A stretch of DNA of 64,000 nt from Mangifera indica (GCF_011075055.1 NC_058150.1:930001-994000); one strand, 5' to 3'; counted from the stretch's first letter, positions 49,448 through 61,013 are shown. The notes: a model not told the origin generated them from the sequence alone. Program-made: numbers and translations.

Positions 49448-50104
49448 GAAATTTTATGCCGCTGGCTACATTGAAGGACTTGAAACTGAGTTACTTGGTG
49501 AATGACACCTGCATCATTGAAGCGGAAGTTACTTTGCTTGGGTTGATAAATTAATTAAAAGTCTTCATTCTGATGAAACATAGTGAAATTCTTCCAAAAA
49601 CAGTTGATATGTATGGCTGTGCTCATTTTAAACTAAAACAAATTTCAATGTTATAATCCTGAATCTTAATGGCAATATTCTAGGTTAATTAGGTTTGCGA
49701 TTTTAAGACCTTGAGATTTTACCTTGTGATGGATGCTACAATCATTTTGTGCATATGATATAAGTAAGAAATGATAAATATCATAAAATATATCAAATTA
49801 ATATGATATAATAAATATATTATACTATACGATATAATACATACCCTATGATATATATTGATATACATTTTTAGAGGAAATGATGATATAAAATGGGGGT
49901 ATATAAGAAATTTTAAATTTTTAAGAGTGTTTGTAATATTTTCTAAAATAATGATGTATTCATTAAAATTTTTTTAATTTTATTTTTTAAAAGGTGTATC
50001 CTATGATTTGATATACAATATGATATGTAATTTGATTATCATATTTGCAATATATAGAATTGCATAATAAAGAGAAATTGATTAAAGAAAAAGTTGAAGG
50101 AAAA

Positions 50105-50465
50105 GCTAGGGGTGGATTATCAGCTCGATTTTGGGTCAACTTTAAGGTTTGAGTTTAACGAGTTTTTCTCAAATCAGTTTGAATTTGATTTAACAGTTTT
50201 TCTCAAATCAGTTTGAATTTGATTTAGTATTGTAATATAACTAAAATTTATTAAAACGACATCATTTTCATATATAGTAGTAAAAATGATATTATTTTAG
50301 TTAAATAAAAATAAACTTTTTCAAACTTACAAGTTTAATGAGTTTAACACTCCCAAGCTTGAGTTAAATAGTACAAAATCTTTAAACTCGAATTTGTTTA
50401 AATCAAGTTTGTTTAAATCGTGTTGACAATCAAACTTGAACTAATTTGATTTGAATCTATTTTTT
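50105..50465. repeat. Degenerate AGGGGTGGATT-type repeat, copy A
   Basis: Starts CTAGGGGTGGATTATCAGC and has a central ATTAAAACGACATCATTTT, like the 22203-22500 element. The duplicated counterpart is at 56038-56355. Confidence 0.5.
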
Positions 50466-50851
50466 GGAAAAAAGGAGTCACTCCAAAATGAAGAATCAAG
50501 CCTTCTTGACCTCACGCAAGCAGGAGAAAAACTGAAAAACAAAAAGAACAAACAAATATACAAGATTTACAACGTTTCATCTATTTAGATTTCGCCAATG
50601 ATTACAGGATATTCTGATAGACTCTATTTCTCTAAGCCATTTATTTTATAAGTAAAGAATAAAGTGAACTTTTCATCTATAAGAAAGAACAGAAAAAAAG
50701 GGACACTTGTGAGATGTTTTTAGATTATGAAGGTCGTGTCTGTTATAAATAAAGGGCTTACTTCGAAAGGATTCTGAATAATAGGTTTAGAACAATGTTA
50801 ATACAAGTCAAAGGGATCACCTGGAAATTGCAATGACATTATTGAAGCTAA

Positions 50852-50859
50852 TGACGTCA
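50852..50859. promoter_or_regulatory. TGACGTCA element, module A
   Basis: A perfect TGA-bZIP/CRE-type palindrome 305 bp upstream of the orphan first-exon ATG. It is conserved at equivalent places in modules B and C. Confidence 0.55.
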
Positions 50860-51163
50860 GCAATAGGTTCGGATGATAACGTCTTAAAAGACAAGATGGG
50901 TCCGAATTAATTGCGAAGTCTTAATCTTTTTCAAAGTTGTGGGGGAGACAAGCCTTGATTAATTTTCTCAAGCCCTAGTCAAGAAGGAAAGGAATGCGAA
51001 GGAGATATGAAGAAGTAAAGAGCTGAAGAACAGAAAACGGTGAGTATTGGATCATCATCTATTTAATTAGGCTTCAGTTGCATGTCTTTCAGATTTCAGT
51101 GTATAAGAGCCAAACCCACCTGAAAAATTCTGATTGTTTATTAATCTGGGCTTGCTGTTCAAC

Positions 51164-51203
51164 ATGGATTCTCCTTTCTCTGATCAGAGTGGCATCTCAA
51201 GAG
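51164..51203 (+). pseudogene. Orphan first exon of a MATH-3-type gene
   Basis: The 40-nt exon encodes MDSPFSDQSGISR plus one base, followed by a donor G|GTACTAAT. It is almost identical to the first exon of MATH-3 (57037-57076). About 150 bp downstream the sequence jumps at 51350/51351 into an inverted-sense intron of the DNA-binding-like gene, so its own body is missing. It could only be used by splicing past the junction to MATH-2 exon 2. Confidence 0.85.
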
Positions 51204-51945
51204 GTACTAATTTCCCATGCTTCCCTGCTAGCTCTCTTGAATTCACATAGAAGAAAGGATTCTTTTGAACATTTATAAATATTAATCTTCTGGTTTAGAT
51301 CTTAACTGAATAATGGAAAAGAATGATTTTCCATGGGAAGGCAGAAAATTCATAGCCTCCAATCCTATATAATACTTGTACAGACTAACGTTATAGGTGA
51401 AACTAACATTCATTTGCCTCACATCAGCATAGTTATTTTACCATATATGGTTCTTCTAAAAGTGAAGAAAAATTAAAGACATCAATACACAACACGCAAG
51501 TTGGTCATCTCCTCTCATCTAATCTAAAGAGTTTTCATATTTCACACTTCAGTCTCTGCAAAACACAATAATACATCCGTGCCTAAATGTCATACCTTTC
51601 ATCATATTACAATCATGTAAATCTCGTCAACCACACTCGAAGAGTGTCTCCCAAAGTTCATGGGCATTATGGCATATTAAAATCATGGCTCTGTTTGTAA
51701 TTCATCAAATACACAAAAAAAAAAAAAAAAAATCATAAAAGGAAAAAACATATAAATAGAACTCTCAAGTTGATTATTTCATCTACATGCTTTTAAAAAA
51801 AGGACAATTTCCAGTCAATAGCAACAAGATCTCAACACATTAAATTTAAGCAGCAGAGTAGCTTATGATGACAGAAATGCAAAATTGTTGAGAAACCATC
51901 AACATAACTTGAGAAAGAAAGTGGGTTTTCATTTGTTTAACTCAC

Positions 51946-52035
51946 CAGTTCCGTTTAAGCATAGAGAAGTTGATTAGTGAAACACTTGGAGCAAAAAATC
52001 TGTCGTCCTCTTACCATCTTTAACATCATTAACAT
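51946..52035 (-). pseudogene. Orphan, frameshifted first exon of the DNA-binding-like gene
   Basis: A copy of 46085-46175 with one base deleted (TATGCTTAAACGG for TATGCTATAAACGG), creating a stop. No downstream exons exist in this copy, because the duplication broke within intron 1. It is 90 nt against 91 in the original. Confidence 0.85.
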
Positions 52036-52801
52036 ACGTATATGTCCACTAGAATCAAAATCTGATACCAACCCACTTTGCTCTTCATTACAAGGACGAG
52101 TAGACAGTCGTGAACTTGATTCGAGAGAACAGAGAGGCAGACAGGGTTTGAATTAGGGCTTTACCGGTACAGGGTGAACCCAAATTCCCACCCCTTTTTT
52201 GCCACAACAACCTTTTTCACCATAGTACTTTGAAAACGACACTTCCTTACACCTTGAAAAATTTGCATTCACACCCCTAATATTTTCAAAAATTAATCCC
52301 AAACTTTCAATCATACTTTAGTAAATTATTTATTATTTTTATTTGAAATTAATATAAATTAGAAAAAAATTACTTAATAAAAATTTGGAGGCATTATATT
52401 ATTTAGCTTGAGGATTTTTTTTTTTTCAATAATTTTACAAAAAATTTAACATATTTTTTTTAACTAATTTAAGAGATGGATGGAAAAAATGACTTCTTGG
52501 AAATTTATCATTTAATCAAACCATGGACAAAAAATTTATAAAACCATGTACATCTAATTTTGAGTATCTGAATAAATATGTTATTATATGATTAAATGAT
52601 TTTAAATTAAAAATAAAATAACTTCAAATTACATAAACACATATCATTTAAACATGTAATTAGATATTAAAGACCGGGGGTAAACATAGGATTGCTTGGT
52701 GAGACATAGGGTGTGGCCCTGTTTTAATGCAAAATTACTATTATAACATTCAGAAATGGAGGAAGGACAGAAGGGCTGCTGGCATCTCATCAGCAGCAAT
52801 C

Positions 52802-52911
52802 TACAAGGAAGGTATATATGTATCTAACATTATTACATAAAAATTGTCAATGATGTTACAAGGAAGGTATATATGTATCTAACATTGTTACATAAAAATT
52901 GCCAATGATGT
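52802..52911. repeat. 55-bp tandem duplication
   Basis: The unit starting TACAAGGAAGGTATATATG is present twice in copy B, but once in copy A (near 46948). It doubles the donor-like GGAAG|GTATAT of the putative MATH-2 leader exon. Confidence 0.9.
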
Positions 52912-53124
52912 TAAGAAATGGCTTGATCCTTAGCTGAAATTGGAAGTCAATGCAAATTCTAAACTCAAGGTCATTCCTTTCTACGAACACAAGGCAACAA
53001 CCTCAAATTCTGGAAATTCAAGGCCATTTTCATTTTTATATATATATATATAGATCATCCTATCTAGTTAAATCAGACACGTAAAACCAAATTGATAGTT
53101 AATCTCTGCAAGCAGTACTTGAAC

Positions 53125-55466
53125 ATGGATATCCAGAAGTCTATTGAAAGCAACATTTTAAGAGGTATAATTCAAGTCTAATGCCAAAATTAATTCATTG
53201 TTATGAATACTCTTTTTGTTATTATGACATAAAATTATCAAGTTAGTAGTTGATTTATTTTGATTTCTATATTATTCATTTGGTACCGTTTTGTTTTGAA
53301 TATATATACAACGGAATCTGTTTCATAAAAAATATGTTTCACATATATGCTGTTTCGTTATTTAATTGAAAATTATTATAATATTTATTTATTAAATCAC
53401 TAATTTAATTAACGATTGAATTATTCAAAACCTGAACCAACCCTCAATTGGGTCAACACTAATGTATGAAAATATTGGTATTTATATATTACTTAATGTA
53501 TTCAAATCTTAACCGTTAGTTAAATATATTAACTCCTTATAATAACTTGTGTTAAAATTTTATTGAAGATTTCGGGCTTAATATCAACGCTGTTATGAAT
53601 GATGTATCTTATATAGTCTGCTAATTAATTTTACATAAATTATTTCTCTTTTCATCAAGAACGGTGTATATTCTTTTAATTTGTAAATTTCAGGAAGGGA
53701 TGCTCCACCTAGTCATTACTTGTTCAAAATTGAGTCTTTCTCTTTGCTAGACAGAGCTCCTCTACGAAAGTACACCTCGGACTATTTTGAGGCAGGAGGC
53801 TACAGATGGTATAAGCTTTCTGCATGCTTTATCTCTTATAGTTGTTCAAGTGTTAGTTAAAAAAAAAATGTCATAGCTTGGGATTGGAGAGTCCAAAAAC
53901 CAAATAAACTCTACACCGCAACCCTAGCAATCATGCGGTTTGGTTGTGTGTTAGTTAGCTAGCTCCTTGCTAACCCTCTTGGCAAATGCTATAATATTTA
54001 GAGATGTGATGGTGAATTTGATATCAAATAATATTAATCTTAGAAAAACTAAATTTTAAAAGAATAAAATCAGAGAGAAAAAATATATATCTTATATTAA
54101 AAACTTATATTTTCCTATGCAGAATACAAGTCACACATTTTACTCTTAGAACCCTAACAATCACATATGTTTATATATTATTATGAACGACTTTCGTTAT
54201 ATGCTCTACGCTTACCAACTTCGAAATTTAACATGAAATTATTACAGGAGAATCACTCTCTACCCATCTGGGGACAAACTTAACGATGGTGAAGGTCATA
54301 TCTCTATTTACTTGGAATTAATGGTCACAGATTCTTTCTCTTTTGGGTGGGAAGTGGACGTGGTTTTCAACTTCTTTATAATGAATCAGCTTCAAAATAA
54401 GTATGTTGTTGTACAAGGTAAGTCCTCAATTAGCATGCAATTAATGGAGAACAATTTTCAATACGACAGATGCAAAATTTTATATATATATGATCGACTT
54501 TACATGTTTGTGATGCAGATTGGATTGAAAAACGTTACCATTCTATGAAGACTGAATGGGGAAACCCTAAATTTCTAGACTTGGAAACATTTCACAACCC
54601 TTTAAAAGGATACCTTGTTAATGACACTTGTGTATTAGGTGCTGAGGTTTTTGTTGTCAGAAGCAGTTTTAAAGGGGAGTGCTTATCCATGGTGAAGGAA
54701 CCTGCTACTTGTTTCCATAGTTGGAAAGTTAATAGCTTTTCCACTTTAGCTGATTCAAATTGTGTCTCCCAGTCATTTGGAAGCCCAAAATGGTGTTAAA
54801 AACTCCTCCTGACAGCTCATTTTCTTCTTTTGCTATACAGATTCAACGAAACTATGTGCACGAGTTTTGAATACTCAATTAAATTCTTAGAAAGTGTGTC
54901 ATTATCCAATTATATATGACATATCATTTAGAGATATTCAAAACTAGGTGCATATAACATTTCTATACAAATTACTCATTAAGTTTGTGGGTTAATGTTT
55001 CATAGGTATCTTAGTCTTCAACCTTATGGAGTTGCAGAAGCCAAGGGAAGCCACATTTCACTCTTTATAGAAGTGTCAAACATTCCTCCGAATACTAAGT
55101 TGTTTGTGAATTTCATTCTACGCCTCAAAGATCAAGATCAGTGGAAAAGAAAAGACGTTTTCCATCAATGTAAGTTTAAGCATTATAGATTACGGTTTCA
55201 TGATAAAATCATTCTTTCTTCTCATACTAAAAAACTCTCCTAACTTATGAGATGAATCTCTAAACCCCGAAGCCTAAACTCTTATGATGAACCGTTTCTT
55301 TTTTAATTTACTTACAGATAACAGGGTCTTTTCTTCCTCTTGGAGGTCGTGGGGTAAAAGAAATTTTATGTCGTTGGCTACATTGAAGGATCCGAAACTG
55401 AGTTACTTGGTGAATGACACCTGCATCATTGAAGCAGAAGTTACTTTGCTTGGGTTGATAAATTAA
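53125..55466 (+). CDS. MATH-2: double-MATH (TRAF-like) protein
   Basis: Exons 53125-53164, 53694-53808, 54248-54417, 54519-54792, 55006-55169 and 55318-55466 give 912 nt and 303 aa, all phases matching. The first MATH domain runs from about residue 21 (SHYLFKIESFSLLDRAPLRK), through WRITLYPSGDKLNDGEGHIS and LGAEVFVVRSSFKGE. The second starts at about 174 (FHSWKVNSFSTLADSNCVSQ) and ends with IIEAEVTLLGLINstop. There is no BTB, RING or protease domain. MATH domains bind short peptide motifs. Plant stand-alone MATH proteins are a large, fast-evolving family with some members linked to virus restriction and stress; this one's partner is unknown. It is the intact twin of MATH-1. Confidence 0.9.
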
Positions 55467-56037
55467 TTAAAAGTCTTCATTCTGATGAAACATGGTGAAA
55501 TTCTTTCAAAAACAATTGATATGTATGGCTGTGCTCAATTTAAACTAATACAAATTTCTATGTTATAATCCTGAATCTTAACAATTTTCTAGGTTAATTA
55601 TGTTTGCGATTTTAAAACTTTGAGATTTTACCTCATGATGGATGCTACAATCATGTTTTGTATACAAAATAAGAAATGATAAATATCATAAAATATATTA
55701 AATTAATATGATATAATAGATATATTATATGGTATGATATGATACATACCCTACGATACATATTGATACATATTTTTAGAGGAAATGATGATATAAAATG
55801 GGTGTATATAAGAAATTTTAAATTTTTAGGAGTGTTTGAATATTTTCTAAAATAATGACGTATTCATTAGAATTTTTAATTTTATATTTTAAAAGGTGTA
55901 TCCTCTAATATGATATACGATACGAAAAATTAGATTTTTAATATATGATATGAAACGCGATATGATTATCATGTTTGCAATATAAAAAATTGCATAACAA
56001 GGAGAAATTGATTAAAAAAAAAGTTGAAGGAAAAACT

Positions 56038-56355
56038 AGGGTGGATTATGAGCTCATGTTCAGGTTAATTTTAAGATACAAGTTTAATGAATTTTTCTCA
56101 AATCAGTTTAAGTTTGATTCAGTATTGTAGCATAATCAAAATCTATTAAAACAACATAATTTTCATATATAATAGTAAAAATGATGTTATTTCAGCTAAA
56201 TAGAAACAAACTTTTTCAGACTCACAAACTTGGTGAGTTTAATACTCCCAAACTTGACTTGGATAGTACAAAATCTTTAAACTCGAATTTATCTAAATCA
56301 AGTTCGTTTAAATCGAGTTGACAATCAAACTTGAACTAATTTGATTCCAATCTAT
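56038..56355. repeat. Degenerate AGGGTGGATT-type repeat, copy B
   Basis: Starts CTAGGGTGGATTATGAGCTC and ends with the inverse-like GATTCCAATCTATCCCTTGG. It is the duplicated partner of 50105-50465, already visibly diverged. Confidence 0.5.
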
Positions 56356-56724
56356 CCCTTGGAAAAAAGAGTCACTCCAAAATGAAGAGTCAAGCCTTCT
56401 TGACCTCACACAAGCAGGAGAAAAACTGAAAAACAAAAAGAACAAGGAAATATACAAGATTTACATGGTTTCATCTATTTAGATTTCGCCAATGATTACA
56501 GGATATTCTGATAGACTTTATTTCTCTAAGTGATTTATTTTATAAGTAAAGAATAAAGTGAACTTTTCATCTATAAGAAAGAACTGAGAAAAAGGGACTC
56601 TTGTGAGATGTTTTTAGATAAATAAAGGGCTTACTTCGAAAGGATTCTGAATAATAGGTTTAGAACAGTATTAATACAAGTCAAAGGGATCACCTGGAAA
56701 TTGCAATGACATTATTGAAGCTAA

Positions 56725-56732
56725 TGACGTCA
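56725..56732. promoter_or_regulatory. TGACGTCA element, module B
   Basis: Lies 312 bp upstream of the MATH-3 ATG, in the same context (GAAGCTAATGACGTCAGCAA) as modules A and C. Confidence 0.6.
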
Positions 56733-57036
56733 GCAATAGGTTCGGATGATAACGTCTTAAAAGACAAGATGGGTCCGAATTAATTGCAAAGTCTTAATCT
56801 TTTTCAAAGTTGTGGGGGAGACAAGCCTTGATTAATTTTCTCAAGCCTTAGTCAAGAAGGAAAGGAATGCGAAGAAGATATAAAGAAGTAAAGAGCTGAA
56901 TAACAGAAAACGGTGAGTATTGGATCATCATCTATTTAATTAGGCTTCAGTTGCATGTCGTTCAGATTTCAGTGTATAAGAGCCAAACCCACCTGAAAAT
57001 TTCTGATTGTTTCTTAATCTGGGCTTGCTGTTCAAC

Positions 57037-60000
57037 ATGGATTCTCCTTTCTCTGATCGGAGTGGCATCTCAAGAGGTACTAATTTCCCATGCTTCCCTG
57101 CTAGCTCTCTTGAATTCACATAGAAGAAAGGATTCGTTTGAACATTTATAAATATTAATCTTCTAGTTTACATCTTAACTGACTAATGGAAAAGAATGAT
57201 TTTCCTTGGGAAGGCAGAAAATTATAGTTTGGGATGCCGTTGACTGTGGGCAGCTTAAGGCTGAGTAGGGAGGTTTCTGGCGTCTCAAAAGGCCTGAATT
57301 GGGGGGTGTCGGCTCCTTGAATTACCGATCTATCATTGTTAGACCCTTTTTATCACTAAAATAATCTTTTTTCTTTTTGTAAGTAATCTTAAGCAGAGTG
57401 ATTTTTTTTTATCTCACGGTTTTTTATAATATGGGTTTCCACATAAATTTTTGTGTTCTTTCTCTTCAGCTGTACTTGAGTATCTGTATCAAGGCTCTAC
57501 TTACTCTCTCTATATTTATTGGATTTGTGAAGCTATCTAGTTTAAAGTCTGACGTTATTTGTAGTGTTTTTGTTTTTTAAGTATACATGTATATGGAAGA
57601 AAAGAAGAAACAAAAAAATGTCTAACCAAAGTCAAAGTATGGTTTTCGTTATACAATTTCATTGAAAAATAATAATTTTGAAATTTGGTCAAATTCATAT
57701 ATATTTACTTGGAAGAGGAAACAACACAACAGCCAATTAAACTAGTAAAATATTAAAAATTTCAGTAGAAAATTAGAAATGTCCTGAGTACAAGTCTATA
57801 TCACCTTCGAAAAAAAATCAGCTAAAGTTCGAAATAAAAAATGGAAGATGAGGAAGTCTCTTTTTTGGGTAACGAAAGATGAGGAAGTTGCAATGAGAGG
57901 ATAAATGAAAAACTAGAAAACAAATAATAAGTTCAAATACTTGAATGCCCTTTTAGAGTTAAAGTTGGTTAAAAGAATTAGAGGGAATGTGGGAAATTTT
58001 CAACTTTAGAAATAGAAACTTATCTTTTTGATATAGTTTGTGAATAGAAAATTGTAGTTCTTTCTTTTTAAAAAGCCAAAGGACTTATTCCCCCATAAAA
58101 TATACGGAATTTTCAAGTTTTTTTAATCAATTTTAAAAATTAATTAAGTCTGCTAGTTATATTATTTTTTTTATTTTAAACCTTAAAAACTAATAATTTT
58201 TCTCTAACTTAAGTTTTCAAAAACAATATTTTCTTCTGGAGTTTCCAAACTTTCAAATTAAATTTTTTGATGATGACCGATGATCTTCATGCGATGTCTC
58301 TTTCTCTTTGGTGTCTCCTCCTTCCGGTCATACGACGTCTCCTCCTTTCCGGCTTCTTCATCCAAAGATGAAGACGACATTTTCGTCAATGACAAAGAGT
58401 CTTCGTTAAAGAAGAGTCTTTGTCGTCGACGATGACGCCAAGAAAGAGGAGACGCTGCATGGTTGGAAGAAGGAGACATCGGGAAAGAAGAGACGTCACC
58501 TAGAGATCACCGATCATCACCAGAAAATTTAATTTTAAAGTTTAGAAACCCTAAGGAGAAAAATGTTATTCTTGAAAACTTGAGTTGGGAGAAATTGTTA
58601 GTTTTTAGGCTTTAGAAAAGAAAAGAAAAGAAAAGAAAAGAAAAGAAAATTTAGATTTATTTTTAATATTACAAATAAAATAATAGTTTTACTCTTGAAA
58701 CCGTTAAATTTAATCATCCATGTATTGATAAATGTGATTTTTAAATAATATGGGAAATAGTCCTTTGACCTTTTTAAAATACTAAAGCATTATACCATTA
58801 TATATTCTGTTATCATTTTAACTAATTTTAATTTCAGGAAGAGATGCTTCACCAAGTCATTACTTACTTAAAATCAAGTCCTTCTCCATGCTATCAGAAG
58901 CCTCCATACTTGATTACACCTCGGACAAGTTTGAATCGGGGGGCTACCAATGGTATCTATTCTTACCATTTCTTCATTTCTATTTCTTATCTAACAGTTT
59001 CAAAAGTAATTCAAATGACTAACTTTGCAAGTTTAAGCATTAATATTGTTATACTGAAGTTGTGAACTTACAGGAAACTGTCTCTCTACCCAAATGTAGA
59101 CAAGTTCCGAGACGGGAGAGATCATATCTCTATTTACCTGGCATTGGCTGATATGAGTTCTTTACCTTCAGGCTGGGAAATCAATGTGGTTTTCAACTTC
59201 TTTATACTCAATCAGCTGCAGAATAAGTATTTTATTATCCAGGGTAGAACATTTATAATCAATAGCAATGTGAACTTCAATGTCTTGAAATTATTTTTTC
59301 TCTAAAGGAATTTCTTAAATAATCATGTTTGTGATGCATGTAGAGTGGAGAGAAAGGCGTTTCCATGCAATGAAGACTGAATGGGGCATCACCAGGTTCA
59401 TAGACCTGGAAACGTTTTGCAATCCTCTAAATGGATTTCTTATCGAAGACACTTGTGTCTTTGGTGCTGAGGTTTTTGTTGTCAAAAGTACCTTCAAAGG
59501 GGAGAGCTTATCAATGATAAAGCAACCTGCAACTTGTTACTATTCTTGGAAGCTTAATAATTTTTCATTTTTAGCTGATCAACGTTACAATTCTGAATCA
59601 TTTGGAGACTATAATTGGTATTTATAGTCATTCTTATTTCTAGCAAACTTCTGTACATCTCGACATTTGAAAACTTTATTGAGTACTGATTTGGGAATAT
59701 TTTGCAGGAATATCATTTTCTATCCTAAAGGAAATGGAGAGTTTAGGGGCAGCAACATTTCAATTTATCTAACTCATGCTCGTTTCTACGCTCTTCCTTA
59801 TAAATTCTTCGTGAAATTCATTCTTCATGTCAAAGACCAAATCAATGGAGAGGACTTATCATATCAAAGTAAGAGTTTATATATTCACATTGAATTTAAT
59901 TTTCTATATGTTCTAATTGCCTTCTTGATTTCTGATTACTTCCAGCTGAAAATTTGTTTTCTCCTTCGCAACCTGACTGGGGTTATGCAACATTCATGTC

Positions 60001-60100
60001 CTTGGCTAAATTGAAGGATCCCAAAATGGGTTACTTGGTGGATGACAGTCTCATCATTGAGGCAGAAGTTACATTACTTGGTCTCATAAAACCGTCTTAA
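57037..60100 (+). CDS. MATH-3: double-MATH (TRAF-like) protein with a transposon in intron 1
   Basis: Exons 57037-57076, 58838-58952, 59074-59243, 59344-59617, 59708-59868 and 59946-60100 give 915 nt and 304 aa. Start MDSPFSDRSGISRG, first MATH SHYLLKIKSFSMLSEASILD, WKLSLYPNVDKFRDGRDHIS and FGAEVFVVKSTFKGE; second MATH YYSWKLNNFSFLADQRYNSE, WNIIFYPKGNGEFRGSNIS, end LLGLIKPSstop. Exon lengths match MATH-2 except exons 5 and 6. Intron 1 is 1761 bp and contains a complete Mutator-like MITE. Exon 1 was assigned because it is a 40-nt phase-1 first exon like the others; no other candidate lies upstream of exon 2. Confidence 0.85.
58074..58770. mobile_element. Non-autonomous Mutator-like element (MITE), copy 3, in MATH-3 intron 1
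   Basis: Ends are AGCCAAAGGACTTATTCCC and, inverted, GGTCAAAGGACTATTTCCC. A perfect 9-bp duplication TTTTTAAAA flanks it at 58065-58073 and 58771-58779. The interior is partly inverted (about 58195-58280 versus 58505-58605) with GAAGAC/GACGTC-rich centre and an AAAAG repeat at 58614-58649. It is of the same family as 5874-6726 and 9040-9858. Confidence 0.92.
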
Positions 60101-60141
60101 TACTTTTGTTAACCATGTTGCAATGCTTGCAGAAACACTTT

Positions 60142-60143
<2 letters not shown>

Positions 60144-60195
<52 letters not shown>
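60144..60195. repeat. AT dinucleotide microsatellite
   Basis: About 26 AT units in the presumed MATH-3 3' UTR. This is a likely polymorphic site and could form a hairpin in RNA. Confidence 0.95.
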
Positions 60196-60196
<1 letters not shown>

Positions 60197-60598
60197 TGCA
60201 AATGTTGTAATTTAAAAATCATGGATATATGCTACCTCAATTGAGAATTTTTCTCTTTTGTTTTCCTAATTAAATGCTTGTTGGATATGGTGACTCAGAT
60301 GTTATATATTGCAATGCTTTCTAGACTGAATGATTGAATTTCACTTTAGAAATGTGGTCATTTCTTTGAAATTTGGCCAAATTCATTTTTCCTTGGAAGA
60401 GGAAACAGCAGCCGGTTTCAAACAAAAAAGAGAGAAAAATAGAACTGGGTTTGAAGCCGAAGAGTTTCCCTTACTGGGAAATTGATAATTATTAATATAT
60501 AGCTGCCTCACCATAACGTTAGCTCTATAAATTTCAAGTAATTCTCTACTATCTCTTCATTTCTACACAGGAATATTATTCTTTCAGCAATTGAACAT

Positions 60599-60805
60599 AT
60601 GGAGTTTAAGAACTCAACCGATGGAGCCATTTTAAGAGGTATGCTTTCCATTATTCAATTATCTTTATTTTTCATGGTAACTAATTATGTACTACTCCTC
60701 ATCTGAAAAGATCCGATTCTTCTTCCAGTGTAAAGGGTTGTTTCGCCTAGCCATTACCTGTTAAAAATTCAGTGTTTCTCATCACTTAAACAAATCATAA
60801 AAGTT
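60599..60805 (+). pseudogene. MATH relic: first exon and part of exon 2
   Basis: Exon 1 (60599-60638, MEFKNSTDGAILR plus G) has the standard 40-nt length and donor. Exon 2 (from 60729) reads TGTAAAGGGTTGTTTCGCC where MATH-4 has TGTTCAGGGATGTTCCGCC, creating a stop at once. Homology (CATTACCTGTTAAAAATTCA) fades by about 60805. The rest of the gene is missing, and unrelated sequence leads into module C. Confidence 0.85.
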
Positions 60806-61013
60806 CATCCCACCGAACCTTGGAATGGTGCGATCCCAGCTTGATAGTACAATCTTGATGAGATTACAATTGGAATCACAATCATTCTGATGTGACACTA
60901 ACTTTGGTTGTATCGGAGTGATGTGGTACTTCGTAATTCTCGACCCCCACTTTTTCCACTGGGAAGTCACCCACACGCCATGAAAGCCACCTCTGACAAG
61001 CCAAACAATAAAT
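60806..61013. other. Unassigned sequence between the MATH relic and module C
   Basis: About 200 bp with no recognised origin, marking a rearrangement junction. The minus-strand ORF here has no family resemblance. Confidence 0.4.

Larger units (their letters stand above)
49555..51163. other. Intergenic region between MATH-1 and the first-exon module
   Basis: Holds the MATH-1 3' region, an ATATGATAT-rich stretch (49750-50060), a dispersed repeat (about 50105-50465), then the promoter of the module whose first exon is at 51164. Confidence 0.5.
45491..51350. repeat. Tandem segmental duplication, copy A (5860 bp)
   Basis: The sequence from CATAGCCTCC at 45491 restarts at 51351 with high identity. 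Copy A spans intron 1 and exon 1 of the DNA-binding-like gene, the intergenic region, all of MATH-1, and the promoter and first exon of a MATH-3-type gene. Confidence 0.95.
55467..57036. other. Intergenic region between MATH-2 and MATH-3
   Basis: Counterpart of 49555-51163: an ATATGATAT-rich stretch, the dispersed repeat at about 56038-56355, then the module B promoter leading to MATH-3 exon 1. Confidence 0.5.
51351..57223. repeat. Tandem segmental duplication, copy B (about 5873 bp)
   Basis: Direct repeat of 45491-51350. It carries the orphan DNA-binding-like exon, MATH-2 and the functional module with MATH-3 exon 1. Differences are scattered substitutions, small indels, a 55-bp internal tandem duplication and loss of about 20 bp near 56610. 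Confidence 0.95.

Noticed and set aside
51078..51278. Three repeated ORFs of 66 codons (also at 56951 and 61419) starting MHV(F/V)QISVYKSQ
   Set aside because: Their conservation reflects the copied promoter/first-exon module. The real coding frame in each is the 40-nt MDSPFSD exon in a different frame.
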